64,000 nt of DNA from Pezizomycotina sp. ARF18 (Eukaryota > Ascomycota): assembly GCA_002224055.1 (NCBI GenBank), contig AZLU01000020.1, forward strand, positions 273,766-337,765. Direction: 5' to 3'. The translations under genes were made by a program, and so were the position numbers. Every line of letters starts with the position of its first letter. Within the stretch, counting starts at the first letter, position 1. The notes under the pieces were generated by a model. That model had not been told where the DNA came from and did not search any database. It saw nothing but the letters and a program-made list of their open reading frames with translations. This document shows positions 12,172 to 25,300 of this stretch, piece after piece.

Positions 12172-13906
12172 TAATAACATTCCATGATCGTGTTCTTGAT
12201 GTATCTCGCTATTAGTCATAATAGACCGACCTTGTCTTTTGCCACCATGGATTATTCCGTGAAAGCCGCTTGAGTACATTCTGAGCTAATAATCCTACAG
12301 ATATTTACAGTAATAAGAGAAAAATCGGAAATTTGAGAAACAGCCTTACGGGAAGTTTTTACGGACCAAGTCTTTCCGGAGATGTTGGGTTGATCCCACG
12401 CTAAAAGCTGGAGCCCGCGCGATTCTCTAACATGTGTGGAAGATTCCATGATCTGCAATGGAAAAGTGGAAAAGGGGGAAAGGTTTTTTTTTTTTCTTGG
12501 TAAAAATGTTTATCAGTCAATCAGTGCGAATTTTGTCTGGAGATAAAACATACAGAAAAACAATAATCTGCAGAAAAAAAAAAAAAAAAAAATACCGAGA
12601 AAATATTTTAGTGGTATGATCTGGAAAATCATGAACTTGTTTCCAGATAGATTCGCTTCCCTGTTGAAAACACCTGCAGAACCCCAGGAAGGCAAATGCC
12701 ATGCAGAAAAAAAATAAAAAAAATATGCATTGTTTTTCAAATATCTCCAGGTTTTTTGTTCACTGAAGTAACTAAAGAAAAATTCTCATTGTGAAAATTT
12801 TTGTTTCTTAATTGCGCCCGTTTGGGGATAAGTACCGAAATGCTTCTTGTGGGTCCCGCTCGCGGGGGGTAGTCTGTCGATATTGAGATATTATTAACTT
12901 TTTGCTTGTTTTTCGCAATTTTATTCTCTTTATTTTCCTGACCTAGCTAGCTGTCAAGCAGATGACCGGCGATTGGTTTGATTACGAGCTAGGATATATA
13001 TTATTTATCATATTTGACTCTGGTTTTGATTTGATTCTCTTTTAAATTACTGCCGAATATCAATCAATATATATAATGTATTTATCCATAAACAATCGTA
13101 TATCGTGGACGGCGATCACAGAGAGCAGTATATTAGGTATGTTGCTATGTGCACCCTGGAAGTCGAAAAGGTCTTAATGCCCGGTAAATAAACGACGATT
13201 TGCAGATTGTGTATACTACTGTATATGTAGCTATAGCCTTGGAGAAATAAAGAATATGCACGTAATAAATGATCAATATAGAGATCTTTTGATATTAGAA
13301 TTAAGTAAAGTATACTACTAATATACACACATGTATATTCCTTTTTTTCTTTTCTTCCTTTTTGAAGTCAAATATATTTCAAATAAAAACCAAAGAAAAA
13401 AGAGAGACAAAGTAAATGCATACGCCTGAAAGGAAAGAGAGGGAGAGGAAGAGAAAAAAAAAAAAAAAAAGGAGGTATCAAAGAGCCGGGAATAGTAAAT
13501 ACAAACGCAGAAAAACCCCAATTTAAAAGGAAATGCAACTTGATTAGAAAAAGGAAGAAAAGATAACAATTTCCGCTGCACTGCATAGAGAAGTCCGAGG
13601 AAATTCCAAGTTGAGAATACCGAAATGACCGGAGTAAAAAAGATAATCGGCGTCGCAGCCGAGGTTTTGATCTTTTGGAGGATTAAAGTAAACAGTTCGT
13701 GATTGTCGTCATAGGTGAAAATGAGGGAACGCCAAAATGCGCCGCAGGCTCGAGAAGGAAAAAAAAAAAAAAAAAAACATATACATAAAATCGAAATTTT
13801 TTTTTGGAGCGAAAACAGAACGATGGTGAAACGCTAAAGTTTTAAAGAAATCGAGAAAATTTCTGCGATGACTTTTCCGCTAAAAAAAAAATACCCCAGC
13901 CAAGTA
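10541..13906. other. AT-rich gene-poor region
   Basis: No recognisable gene. Contains (AT)n at about 11191-11211, an (AAT)n stretch at 11456-11490, and A runs at about 11594-11620, 12139-12168, 12571-12590, 13454-13470 and 13760-13777. One minus-strand frame (11940-11690, beginning MFTFQPHTIEAEITFSTY) is of moderate complexity, but I recognise nothing in it and see no flanking exons. Confidence 0.4.
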
Positions 13907-15139
13907 TTATCTGCCTTGGCTGAGTAACCTGTCGTCTTCCGTTGGATCGACGATACGAGGAGGACGTTGAACGTAGCTCTGCTCAAAGCCTTCATCGGTA
14001 GCCCTTCTTCTATTCAAGGACCCGTGGCGTCGCTTCTGGCTTGTTGTTGCAAGTCGGTAGCGATCTTCTTGGTTCAACGAAAAGGGCGGCGGAGGCGAGG
14101 GTATGACAGGCGGCCCGCCAACCTCGCTGTCGCTCCCTTCAAGTCCCCATTCGTCTTCCGATCCTTCTTCCTGGTTCTTGAGTTCGAGCTTCCGGCCCAG
14201 CGCAATGCGTTCACGCATCGCACGCAGACCGAGCATACGGACGTCGTTCTCCATCTCGGCGTCTTCCTCTGCGCTATTACCCGTGCGACCTTGTTGTCGC
14301 CTTGAATCATCTGGCTGAGGCTTGTCCTCGCAAATTCCTCCGTGCGACGCAGATCTCCGTACCTACTAAGCCACTGTGTCCTCATCACTTCCTTCGAGCG
14401 CATAATCTGCGTCCGGCGAGTCTCAGCCTGCATGGCAATACTCATACCCTTGGAGGTGATATCTTTAAGCTGTTGGAGGTGAGAGGTGTCCAGAGGTGGC
14501 GGTGTGGGACCGGAGTGCTGCCAGGCGTAAGTGAGAACGTGTTCGTGAAAATTAGCCAAAGTCTGGAGCTGCGAGATGAGGCGGTAGTCTTCTTCTGTGA
14601 GAAGAGAGCCCGGTGATCCGGGAGTCGGCGGAGGGGAAGAAGCTGGAGGAGGGAGGACGCGGAGTTTGCGTCAAATTCCGAAAGCGTCTTGAACTGCTGC
14701 AATAAAGTCATAGCAGAATCTATGGCCAACCGTATGTCAGCTATGATTGGTCCCAAATCCACCGGCTGCGGTCGGGATGTCGACGCAGCTAATCTATTGT
14801 GCTCCTCCTCATCCGATATCTCGTCATCAGCGGCAATATCAGCAGAGTAAGCGCTGTGGTACGATGCGTAAGAGGTGTTCTGGCGTGTCTTGATGACATG
14901 GACGATATCGTAGCAGTCCTGAGTGAATGCCAATCTCTGGTTCGGCAGTTCTCCCAGATCCGACTGTGCCCATCGTAGCCGGCCGGTCCAGCATCTGGTA
15001 GTTCTCCTCGTCGTAAAGCCCGTCGGCTCCTTTATTTTAGGGTGCCGTAATCCATAAAACCAATCTTTGACGGATTTTCTCTCCTTAGCGTATAGGGTTT
15101 CCAGCCCGGTGGAGGACCACTAATGTTGTTCGCCAGCAT
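13907..15139 (-). CDS. Conserved fungal protein of unknown function
   Basis: Not recognised by function. The proposed start at 15139 gives MLANNISGPPPGWKPYTLRR. After frame changes there follow GLYDEENYQMLDRPATMG (about 14985-15038), DLGELPNQRLAFTQDCYDIV and HVIKTRQNTSYASYHSAY (about 14840-14960), an acidic linker, and LGPIIADIRLAIDSAMTLL. Next is a predicted helical region with HEHVLTYAWQHSG and KGMSIAMQAETRRTQIM (about 14395-14545). The C-terminal part (13907-14254) is charged and disordered: EGSEDEWGLEGSDSEVGG and PSPPPPFSLNQEDRY. The helical, hydrophobic-poor composition suggests a soluble or scaffold-like protein. An overlapping upstream frame beginning at 15221 (MVDIRYLPFLIIAPILVLAL) encodes one hydrophobic segment and could instead be a separate tiny protein or an N-terminal membrane anchor. 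At least four frame changes are needed. Confidence 0.55.
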
Positions 15140-15221
15140 GTGACGTATATTGCACCCCTATGAGAGCCAGAACTAAAATGGGAGCAATTATAAGGAACGG
15201 TAAATACCGTATGTCCACCAT

Positions 15222-15724
15222 TTTTCCTTTGTAGCTCGAAGGCACGGTGGAGAGGTGGGGGAGAGGAAGGAGAAGGAAGGGGGGGAGATGGAGAGAAAGG
15301 TAGAAAGGCGAGGGCCCGTTAGATGGTGGAGCTCTAGGAAGCAAGAAAAGGTGTTTCCTAGCTTTCCCCCAAGGAAAGATATTGGCGACGGTGATAAAAC
15401 CCGAAAAGAATCAAGGTCGAGTTTTAGAGCGGAATTAACTGCTGGACACTGAAAAGTAGGGAAAAAAGATGACGAAGAGTTAATAAAGTTCAGTTTCAAA
15501 ACGACTAGCCAAACCTCCGAAGGGTGAAAAAAAAAAAAAAAAAAGAACGCGCTCTTTGGTGACTGTAGGCTTTGAGCAATTAAGACGGAGAGAAGGTATA
15601 TACCAAGGAGGGTTGAAAGAGATGAGATGGAGATGTATTTGATCGTAACGAAATCCGTGCAATCCAAAGCAGCGTAAGCAATGGTATGATCAACTCCGAA
15701 GCGGGAGGGCGAACCAGAAGTCGC

Positions 15725-15755
<31 letters not shown>

Positions 15756-18700
15756 GTTATTTGGCTCTCGTTATTTGAACGAGTGTGAGTGTCTGAAGGA
15801 GGTAAGATTATATGGTACGGTCGTATATACGGACTAGAATGTCTTGTGTGCCTGTCTGTGTCTGCGTGTCTACTACTATTCCTCTTTTTTTGCAAGGTGG
15901 GATGGCAGGCCTTGAAGTAAATAAACGAGCAGTATAGTATTATCTTGTTGCAGTAATAATATAATAGCAATTATTACTGTCACCTCCGGTAGCAGCAGCA
16001 GTAAGACGTATCATTAGGTAACTGGCAGTCGGCAGCAAGGGCGGCGGGCAGATCGTGATAGGAACGGTAGACCAGGGCTTCGGATTCTTGAAATACTTTC
16101 GTAATAGACAACGAATTGGATATTAGTGAAGACTTTAAATGAAATAGTAATCAACAAGTAGAAGAAAATGTCAAAAGAAAAGGATTGAATAAGAACGGAG
16201 GAGAGTATATAAGAGATGGAATAAAATAAAGTAAATAAAAACAATAATAAGTATTATACACACCGCTTTTTCTTTTTCCTTTCCTTTTCTTTTCTTTTCT
16301 TTTCCCTTCTTTTTAACTCGGCTCTCTTTTTTTTCTTTTTTTTTTTTAAGGAGTGTCTGAGAGTGGGGGAGGGGAAAAGGGAACTTTGAGTCCGAAGGCA
16401 AGGGAGGGAAAAATAAAGAGGGTAAAGAGTGCTAAGTACGGAAAAAAAGAAAAGAAAAAAGGAAAATCAGAAGGAAAAAGAAAAAAAAGGAAAGAAAAGA
16501 AAAAGATACTGAGAAGAAGGAAAACAAAAGAGTAAGCAAAAGGAGATTAGATGTGATAGATTATAAGGTAAGAGCAATACTCCGCGAGAGAGAGAGAAAG
16601 TATCAATCTTAGATAGAGTATCTTTACCGAATGAAGATTTTTATATTTTGCATTCAAAGCCCGGGAAAGGAAAATTAGTAAATGATAAATTTTAACGAGG
16701 GAAAAGGTGATAGTCTGATCTCAATCTCGAAAGTAGGGGTCCACGAGATGAAATTAATAAGACGAAGATGCGGTGACACAGGTATCAATTGAAGATAGCC
16801 AGAATAAAGAAAGGAGAAGACTTGGGAACTTCAGGAACGAGGTTAAGGCAATGGGATCAATAGTACTTCGAAGCCAAAAAGCAGATGCTTTTGTATCGTA
16901 AAACACGAGCCAAGAAAAGCTGACCTCGTGCCAAAAAGATATAAAAACTTGAGGTGAATGATGAGGGATGAAATATCAGAGTATAACGTGCAGTAGGTAC
17001 TCGCCTAAGTATTGGACTATCTTATGCGCCTTGACTGCGACGTCTCAATAGCGATCTTAAAACGACGTGAGGGTCTTCGAGGCAATCTTTCAACGTCCTT
17101 CCCATTCTGCGGGATGCATGTATGCGAGAGTATTCTTTTTTTTTTTTTTTTTTTTTTCCTCTAAGGCCGTTCCAGCTAACTAGTTTTTCTTAGTGTGAGC
17201 GAGGAACAAAGGGCTTAAAACTATCGACCAAGGGTTCTTGGTTTTCGTCTTTGGTTTCCTTCCGACTAAGCTGTCGGTTATCGCGCTTTATGTCGCGAAA
17301 CGAAAGGAAAGAGAATCCGTGAACAACGCAAGCCTTTGAGACAAGTTCTTGTGGAAAAGGTTACCTTTGTTAGCAGTAGCAAATGAACGCTAAGAGCAAA
17401 TGAAGAAAAACAATCTCCCAAGGAAAAGGAAACGAGAAGGGTTCTCGGGGGCGTGAAATATGTATTGATCACCTTTATCCTCGCCTCATTATCCGAGCTC
17501 CCTCCTTTTTTTTTTTCTGCTTCCTTCCATTTCTTCCTTCCCTTTGTGTGTAGGTGGGTCGATATTACTTGTCCAACTCTTGTATTGCCTTCCATGTTTT
17601 TTCGTCCAATTGAAAGTATTTCTCCCCAAATGGCGTAGGGCTGAAAAAATTAAACCATCAGAGACTTGTCGATGCAGCAGAGGTCGGAACTTTCCTACGG
17701 CTCAAGGTGGCTATAGTTTTCAACCATCATTGTGGCGTATTGACGAAGTTTAGATTCATCTTATTCTGGCCGATAAATGTCTTGCTCGGATATTCACTTC
17801 CCGAAAGTAACTCGGCAGAGTCTCTTCAGATTGTTTCCATTCTTTTTCTTCATCCACGAGTGCCGGGATCATTTTTGCCGGATAGAAGCTAGGCTCAAAG
17901 TTATTAGAATATACTTGCCTTTTCAATTCAAGTACCGTGATACGGAACAGACACTTGAAGATTGATAAAAAAAAATAAAAATAAAAATAAATCAGTCACT
18001 TTGCTTGTATTCGTCTTATCAATTGTCACTTTATTTTCCTTATCAGAGTTTTTTTTTTTTTTTTTTTTTCGCGTTCATCGAGGGTCTCAGTTGCCAAATT
18101 ACTTCTTACGTTCTTCTTCTTGCATGCGAAGATTGTGACCATTGAAAGTCCCCACAATAATATCGAAATCCTTGGTTCAAATCCACGAGTTCTTGGTGGG
18201 CCGTCCGACGCGATTCTTCTTTCTGATAAAAGGCCGTCAGTACATCGTTCGATATGCGGAGATTTACTTATGCACTAAGTTGTCAATTAGAGAGGGGAGA
18301 AAAGAATTTAGACGAACTCACTCAAGGCAGACAACCTTTAAATCGCTATGAGATTGGCCGGAGATGCCGACGCTATATAAACGGGTCCGGGCATGCATGT
18401 CTTCAGCTGTAGGGACAGATAAAAAGAACTTCACCCTCAAAATTAGGCCATCGAGGTTATCCAACCTTTCAATGTAACCGAAGTCTCCTATCGTCCACTG
18501 GGTCACCAATCAAAGAACCAAGAGGGCGGCGGGAAACTATAAACGGCACCCCGCGAATCCACGTAATCAACCGGTAGTCTGACGAAACACAACACGTTAG
18601 CCCAAAAAAAAAAAAAAAAAAAAAAAAAACTTCACAGTTGTATTCCAACAAGCATGATGGGATGGTTTTCCCTTGTAGAGGTGGTAGGTCTCAGATCGAA

Positions 18701-20876
18701 GGTAAATCCAGGTACGGGGGAATGACGGGCAGCACAGCCTCCCCCGTTCTCTACTCGAAGCAGTGAATTGAAACCTTATCCTGATACCCGCTAGCAGTTG
18801 CCCTTAAAATGGGGAACGAGTAGGAAAAATATCTGCCGGTGACTTCTTCATATTACCGGAAATGACGATCGATATAACAAAAGCCCGTCTTTTTTTTTTT
18901 TTTTTTTTTGGGGGGGAGGGGGGAATCCGATGTATTATAGTTTGCAGACGGGGTCTGAGGCTTAAAGAAGACAAGTACGCAAGTAGGTGGGCCTACTTGT
19001 ACGGTTGTACCTGCTCCTAGAACCGATGCCACCAGCATAAGCGACTTCCGCGACAGAAGATGGAAACGAAAACGAAGTTGAAGCTAATCCGATTGATAAT
19101 GAGATGCTGCAAAGCGCAGGGGTTTGGCCTGCATGCTGTATGGTGCCTGATTTCTGTCTTTCTTCCTTTTTCTTCTTCAAAAACCGCTACAGTTAGAAGA
19201 TCTCGAGAGGGATCACGAACTTGTCAAGATATAACCTAGTGCTAGGTGCAAGGAGGACAAAGCATTTGTTCCTTCCCCTTGGATTGTGCCATTGAATGCA
19301 CGAGTTTTTCTTTTTTCTTTTTTTTCTTTTTTATTTATTTATTTATTTATTTATTTTTTCTGTGTCATCCTACCGTGGAGGAGATGGAGGAATTTCTTCG
19401 TCTTCCATGAAAGGTTCTTCATGTACTCCGTGATACTGCTTGTACTGATCTCTCTGTGGATCGACATAAGCTTATTATTAGTGCGACCGACGCACTTAGG
19501 GAACGTGAAATGTTTCGCAGTTTCGAGAACCCCAGCCGTTGTACTTTCAGCAGACCAGACCATCTCCCCACCAAGGGGGGGTAGAACTGTAAGAATCGAA
19601 AGATCCGCACCCCACTTCTTCTTGTATGCATGCTGCGAGGGTGTGTGTAGTTAGTGCACTGCAGCTCTAATTTTTCAAGACTGCAGCAGCTTGCAAAAAA
19701 AAAAGTCGCGTATTCTCGGTTTGTCGAATACCATGTCGGCGGTTTGTCTAATAAGGGAAGAAAATAGTTACTTAAGTAGCCAAGTTATATCTAGACGCTA
19801 ATTTTCTATGTCTCGGACGAACCAGTGACCTTCTGACATATATCCGAATACCAAACTCGACCTAATTTTTCTTTCTATTCGTAAGGTAAAGGCAGGTTTT
19901 AGAGAACACGGGGGGTTGCGAAGGCTTGATATAAGATGAAAGGATATCCAATGGTCTCCAAAACGTCTCACCCGTTATAGAAGACGAAATCCGGGGCAGG
20001 AGTCTAAAGAAAACATGGCAACAACGCAAAGAGTCCATAAACAGCAATACACGGGCAACAGTGACAGGTGACGAATAAATAGAACGGGATGAGACAAAAA
20101 CAGAGAATAAAATGACAAAAATTTGCGGAAATTTTTCGGGAAGAGGCTATGTTGGTGGGCCGCCCGGTCTGACGCACATCACAACGCTCGCGTCTTCAAG
20201 CGGAGCGGAGCCATGGCGACGTCGCGAAATTAGAGGGAATATTGTCTTGAAGCGAAATGGTCGTGAGCTAGATGAGTATTCTAATGAGCTCAGGAACTAC
20301 AAGATCTCTAGTGTAGGAGTCTCTAACGGTTTTGGAAACGAATTCAAAGGAAATTAATTATACCAATTATGAGGGTAATTGCAATGGGTTCGAACCTGTA
20401 GCCCTTGTCACCGAGTCTAGACCTAGGCTATCCTGCTTCTCTTATCGGGATCCACGTATTAGTAGTGATCAGGCGCTCCATAGTGGATAAAACTGAGAGT
20501 AGAAAAGACATACGTTTTTGAAGTCCTTGTAGAAGTAATAATAGTGACATTATTGTATTGAAATAGTACAGGTTCAGAGATAGTTTCGTTAATAATACGA
20601 ACTTGAACTTCTAGCAGTAGGTGGCGGGTGAAGTTGAAGAAGGGTGAGGACGAGGACGGAGGAAAAGAACAAGGTGCAAAAAATCATTGAAAAAGGAAAT
20701 AGCTGGAGCGAACAGCACGCCCCCATTTATCCCTAATTATTTTCGGCACATTTGACCTTCAGCCATTAATATTTTTTTTTTTTTATACAAAACCAACAAA
20801 TCTCAAAAACCACAAAACCTGTGATATCATTAAACAACGGGCTCCATCGCAGAGGGTCTCACACTGTCTGCCGGCC
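15222..20876. other. Large gene-poor region
   Basis: About 5.6 kb with no gene I can name. It is rich in T and A runs (about 15532-15544, 15740-15755, 17136-17157, 18049-18069, 18604-18629, 18891-18909), purine-rich AAAAG/GGAAA tracts at about 16260-16530, and TTTA repeats at about 19331-19359. A possible lone exon lies on the minus strand at about 19370-19465 (reading DQYKQYHGVHEEPFMEDEEI then PPSPPR and a stop), preceded by a CTAAT..AG-like splice context, but I cannot connect it to other exons. Confidence 0.35.
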
Positions 20877-21362
20877 ATGTCTCGCCTCAATGGCATAGTA
20901 AGTATACGAATGCCCTACCCCGATCCCCTTTTCATCCGTTGAATCGACTCGAGAGAGAATCCCACGCCGCCCGTCGGAACTTTCCCTCCCCTTTCCTACC
21001 CTTTCGTCCAGCGTTTCATCCCTCTGTTGAACCAATCCAGTGCGTCACAACTGCTAACAACAACGCATCCCTCCCTTTCTACTCTACCTACAGTTAGCAG
21101 GCTTCATCCTGACCTCGTTCCCGATCCTCTACGCCTCCCACGTCTCCCGCCAGAACATCCTCCTCTGCCGCGACACGCTGCGGGACTCGACCGACACCTT
21201 CGAAGCCCTGCTCAAACCCCGACAGGAGCCCCGGCCGCGGCAGCTGTGGCGGGAGACGAGGCCGAGCTTCGCGGAAACGTGCAAGGATACGTGGAATAGG
21301 GAGGTCGAAGGGTGGTCAGGTGGGTGCAGGAGGCAAAGTGGCGGTCACCTCAGAAAGAATAA
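20877..21362 (+). CDS. MIC12: MICOS complex subunit MIC12
   Basis: MIC12 (Aim5) is a small inner-membrane subunit of MICOS, which holds mitochondrial crista junctions. Exon 1 (20877-20897) encodes MSRLNGI; a 196-nt intron (GTAAGT...TACAG, 20898-21093) follows. Exon 2 starts with LAGFILTSFPILYASHVSRQ, the single membrane segment, then a variable linker (ALLKPRQEPRPRQLW). It ends with the family's C-terminal signature ETCKDTWNREVEG followed by VVRWVQEAKWRSPQKE. The last part needs a one-base frame change at about 21310; read so, it ends on TAA at 21360-21362. This TM plus ETxKDxWNxEVExxVRWVQ order is what identifies fungal MIC12. About 95 residues, slightly short for the family. Without the slip correction the frame runs on past the natural end. 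Confidence 0.85.
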
Positions 21363-22359
21363 AAATTGGAATGAAGGGTTGCATTATTTGGGTATAGGCT
21401 ACAATCTTTTTCTTTTGGGTCCTTTTCTTCGGGTTGAATGGGAAACTTCGGCTTTAACGGTTTCTCGATATTTTCTTTTCGCTCTCGACATGCATGCATA
21501 AAAATGTTTAAAGATAGACTCCCGAGGCGGTTACTTGGATTTCAAAAGTACAATAGAAATATATCCCTTTGGTAAAAGGTATCTCACGTCCTACCGAGTC
21601 AATGAAAGCTCAGCGGGCATGGGAGCCTTAAGCACCTCATAGAATGGCGACATGGTCTAAGATCTTGGTTATTGAAAGCAGGGTTTTGCGGTTACAGCAA
21701 GCAATGACAGGGTGACATCTCTCTGTCAGCAAATTCTGCCCTCCTCTCCAAAAAATGAACGTAATATTATTATCAAGCTTAAACAATATAAAACATGTAT
21801 CACCTCCATAATATTCATTCTTTTTCCCTTAACGGTTATTCCGGTAGCATATGGCACTATCAACTGCTCCCTTGAGCCGTGAAGAGTACTTACATCAATA
21901 AGAGCATATCTTTAGTCTTACCCGAAGCAGAGGTGGGCAAAAGTATGGTCAATTGTAGTAAAATGCCTAGTAATTAAAAAGTTAATGTTTCCATTGTCGA
22001 TTTCTTTTCCCTATACCTTGGGTCTCTATCGCCTTCTCATCCTGGTTCTTAGTGCTTGTTCCCTCAATCTATCTATAAATCATTGTATAGAACCCCTCGG
22101 GAATATTCGTTCAAAGAATTAACATCTTTCAACCCCCATTAGTAGAATTGCTTGTAAATAAAACACCAAACCAAAGGAGAACAGTAGGACAAACATAACA
22201 AACCGAAGAAAAAGAACTGACATCTATCTCTAAAGACGTGCAATAGATAATCAAAAGGCAAAAATGGGTGTTTCAAAAAGGGACGGAGGAAAGGGTTGAA
22301 TATTACTAAAACGCACTTCAAAAAGAAAGAAAAAAAGGGTCAAAAATATTGTGTTTTCA
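21363..22359. other. Intergenic between convergent genes
   Basis: No supported gene. MIC12 (+) and the vWA-like gene (-) converge on this segment, so it should hold both 3' UTRs. Short open frames show no recognisable motif. Confidence 0.4.
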
Positions 22360-25300
22360 AATTGCCCAAGGGGAAAACTCCACCTCTGTAACGTCCCTCA
22401 AGGTACCAAGACTCTGCGGAGAATCCGTTCCGAGTCGTCGGCTTTGAATGTGTTCTCCTTCAAGCTCGTTCCACAGTCGGCCTGCCGTGTCAATTGATCG
22501 AGCCTTCCTAGGTTCTCTTGGACTCATCGTGACTGCCAGTTCGCTGCTACAGGTACTGTCGCTGAAAATATTTGATTCCTCAGACCTAAGGCTATCTTCC
22601 GTTTCGCTAGGTTGCTGAGGAGTAGCACTACCTGCCCTTTCGTTCAATAGCCGCTTTATTTCTGAAGCTTCTGGCGTACCGCTAGCTTGACGCAGTGCCA
22701 GAATTTCCTTGGTTGCTACTCGGCTACGTTTGCCGCTGCGCTTCGAATCGGACAGTAAAATCTGGTATCTGAGCTCGCGCACGATATCCACGTAGTCCAA
22801 GTTTTTGGCATCGGTTGAACCGGCAATATCCTCAACGGCCGCAAGAGCACGTCTCGGATTTCGTTGCTCCGAGACGACTTTTTGCATGAGCGCCTTACGA
22901 ACATAGTCGTTACCGGTATAGGTAGATGAGACGACCTTGGATATTTGAGGTGATACCACGTCTGGTTCGCCCGAGACCCAAATGGAGTCCTTCCGAAAGC
23001 GGGTCACTCTGCATCGGCAACCGTAGAGAGATAGGTAGAACGTGGGAGCAGGCTGTGGTTGTAAAAAGCATGAATTTTTACAAGCGGGGATTTGAGGTCG
23101 CCCAAGGTAGCTCGCAAATCCCTGTCGAGGTCTCCGATCCCGCTCAGAGGTGTGCCACCTGGTGAAGTACTGTTGGCGCTGCCACTTTCTCCCTGGCAAA
23201 TCTTCAGTCGTAACAGTAACGTTGATCTCTCGCCGGGCCTCAGAACTTTCAAGTTTGTGTGGCCTATAACAGCCTTGATTGCTGTGTGCTCACCCGGCGT
23301 GATGCAAATGCTAACATCCTTCAACTCGCCGAGGTCAGTCGTTGTACGCAAGCAACGAATAAAGCTTTTGATTTCGCGAACCGGCTTGGTTTGTGTATAA
23401 TTAGGAATTGATACGTCCATAGGTGAAGTCGGGAAATTCCACCCTCCTACGGGAATCGACCTCGAAAGTTGGGCACCAGAAGGCCAGAATAAACAGCCGA
23501 TTCCAATCACATGAATGCGTACGTCCTCAAAACCTCTCATTGAGACAGGCCTGTCACATCTTTCTCTCCGAAAGCGCTGCTCAGTAGGATAAGGTGACGG
23601 CTCTTCGGAGTTTGAAGCTGGTGAGGATCTTCAGAGAAATACGCGAGAGCACCCTGGAGAAAGCCGACAACGTCACGGTGGTGCGTGTAAAATTCCCCTT
23701 TTCTTTGTTCTTGTAACTCTTTGAGAATATAGCTAACCGTCTCTTTCGCCGACTCGGTGGCGGGCTCGGATCCCAGGAGCAGCTGCGTATCATTGTTGAA
23801 GCCGGCTATCGCAATCAGATCATTCGTGCGATCAGACAAACGACTCAAAATCGACTGGGTGGTATTTATAAGAGAGGTAAAGGAAGACGGTGATGTACAT
23901 GAGCTTCCGGTAGGTCAGTATGGTCAATGAGTGAAGGTACTTGGGGAAAAGATTGCAAAGGGTAGCCTTGAAGTACATACCACAGGTCTAACAAGAGCAA
24001 AACTTCCAGTCCCTGTGCGACTTTGCCTTTTCACCATTCGAACCTTTCACGAACTTCTACCACAGCCCAAGACTCTCTTTCGGTGGTAACGTCAGTCGCT
24101 TTGACATCACTTATGACCGACAGGTCTAGGCATAAAAACGGAGGCTTCCTTTGGCCAAGCCTGCTTTGGAGACCTATCTCAGGATAGTAATACGGGTTGT
24201 CGCTTTGCTACTGGAAATTTGTGATAATTGTGAACGTTCAGGATTAAATTGTCTTGATGAAGTCGCCAGCTCCTCTTGTGGTTCCCCTGAAGTATTGGAA
24301 AATATGGAATTGGCTTCAGCCTTCTTCCGCTTCTCGGCCTTTTATCAGAACCAGGATGGACAACGTCATCAATCAGTTTTGAAATCGCCTTTTTAGCTCC
24401 ACCGATTCCAAATATACTGCTCGGCGAACTGGTTGAGTTTTCTTCATCTGTCAATAACGACGCCGTCCTTTTCATCTTTTTGAATTTAGACTTCTCCGAC
24501 TCGATGAGCCCTGGATGGCTTTGCTTCCGCACGAGGTCTGCCGCTGAGGTGCTGGCAGCGCGTCTAACGAGAGAGAATGCTGAAGACGTCGGACTAAAGA
24601 TCGATGAAACAACGCTCTTCTTTCGCTCGCGAGCAGGGCCGGCGCGGTTGAAGCTGAAGTCACTTGCCACTGAACCAGCGTCCGTTGCGGCATATAACAG
24701 CTCGTCCGAGCCGACCTCGGGTTCATCGTCCCCATGGAGTGCGGATAACTTCCCATTGCAATAGAGTCGTCGTAGACACTCTCGGCTCTGGATCGACTTC
24801 CATCGTAGCCACCAAGAAGATTGATGCTTGATGTGACGGCTCGAATCTTCCCTTTACTCCCACTAGACTTGGGGTAAAAGATTTGCCAAATTGGCGAGAG
24901 AGCGAATTGACCCTTCCAATGAATGAAGACTTCTTTTGAGCCTGAGAAGGGAGTTTGCCAGGGACAGTGACATTCCGTTTCTGCGCAAAATTTGGCCGGA
25001 TTGGTACACCGAAAAAGGGACGAGTCTTCAGGTGGTCGAGACTGGATCTCGCCTGAATTAGATCTCGGGGTGCCTAGGCTTCAGGGTTTCTGTAGAGTCG
25101 GACCTTTGGAGGCCAGGCTCACTTTTGACTATGGTCAGAGGTCTAATCATCAGGTCTAGAGTATCGATACTGTCGAAGGAATAGTTTGCCTGGGGTGTAT
25201 TTGAGACTGGAGGTGGTGGCAGCGGATGAGTTGGAGGAAAAAGGGACTGATCCAGCTGGATATCGCCCCAGTTTTCGATTGGAGCGCGCTCCTTCGAAGG

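Noticed and set aside
18165-18200. tRNA-like T-arm (GGTTCAAATCC)
   Set aside because: No matching acceptor stem, D-arm or anticodon arm upstream; only four of five T-stem pairs form.
20380-20405. GGGTTCGAACC element resembling a tRNA T-arm on either strand
   Set aside because: The T-stem does not pair over five bases and no cloverleaf can be built.
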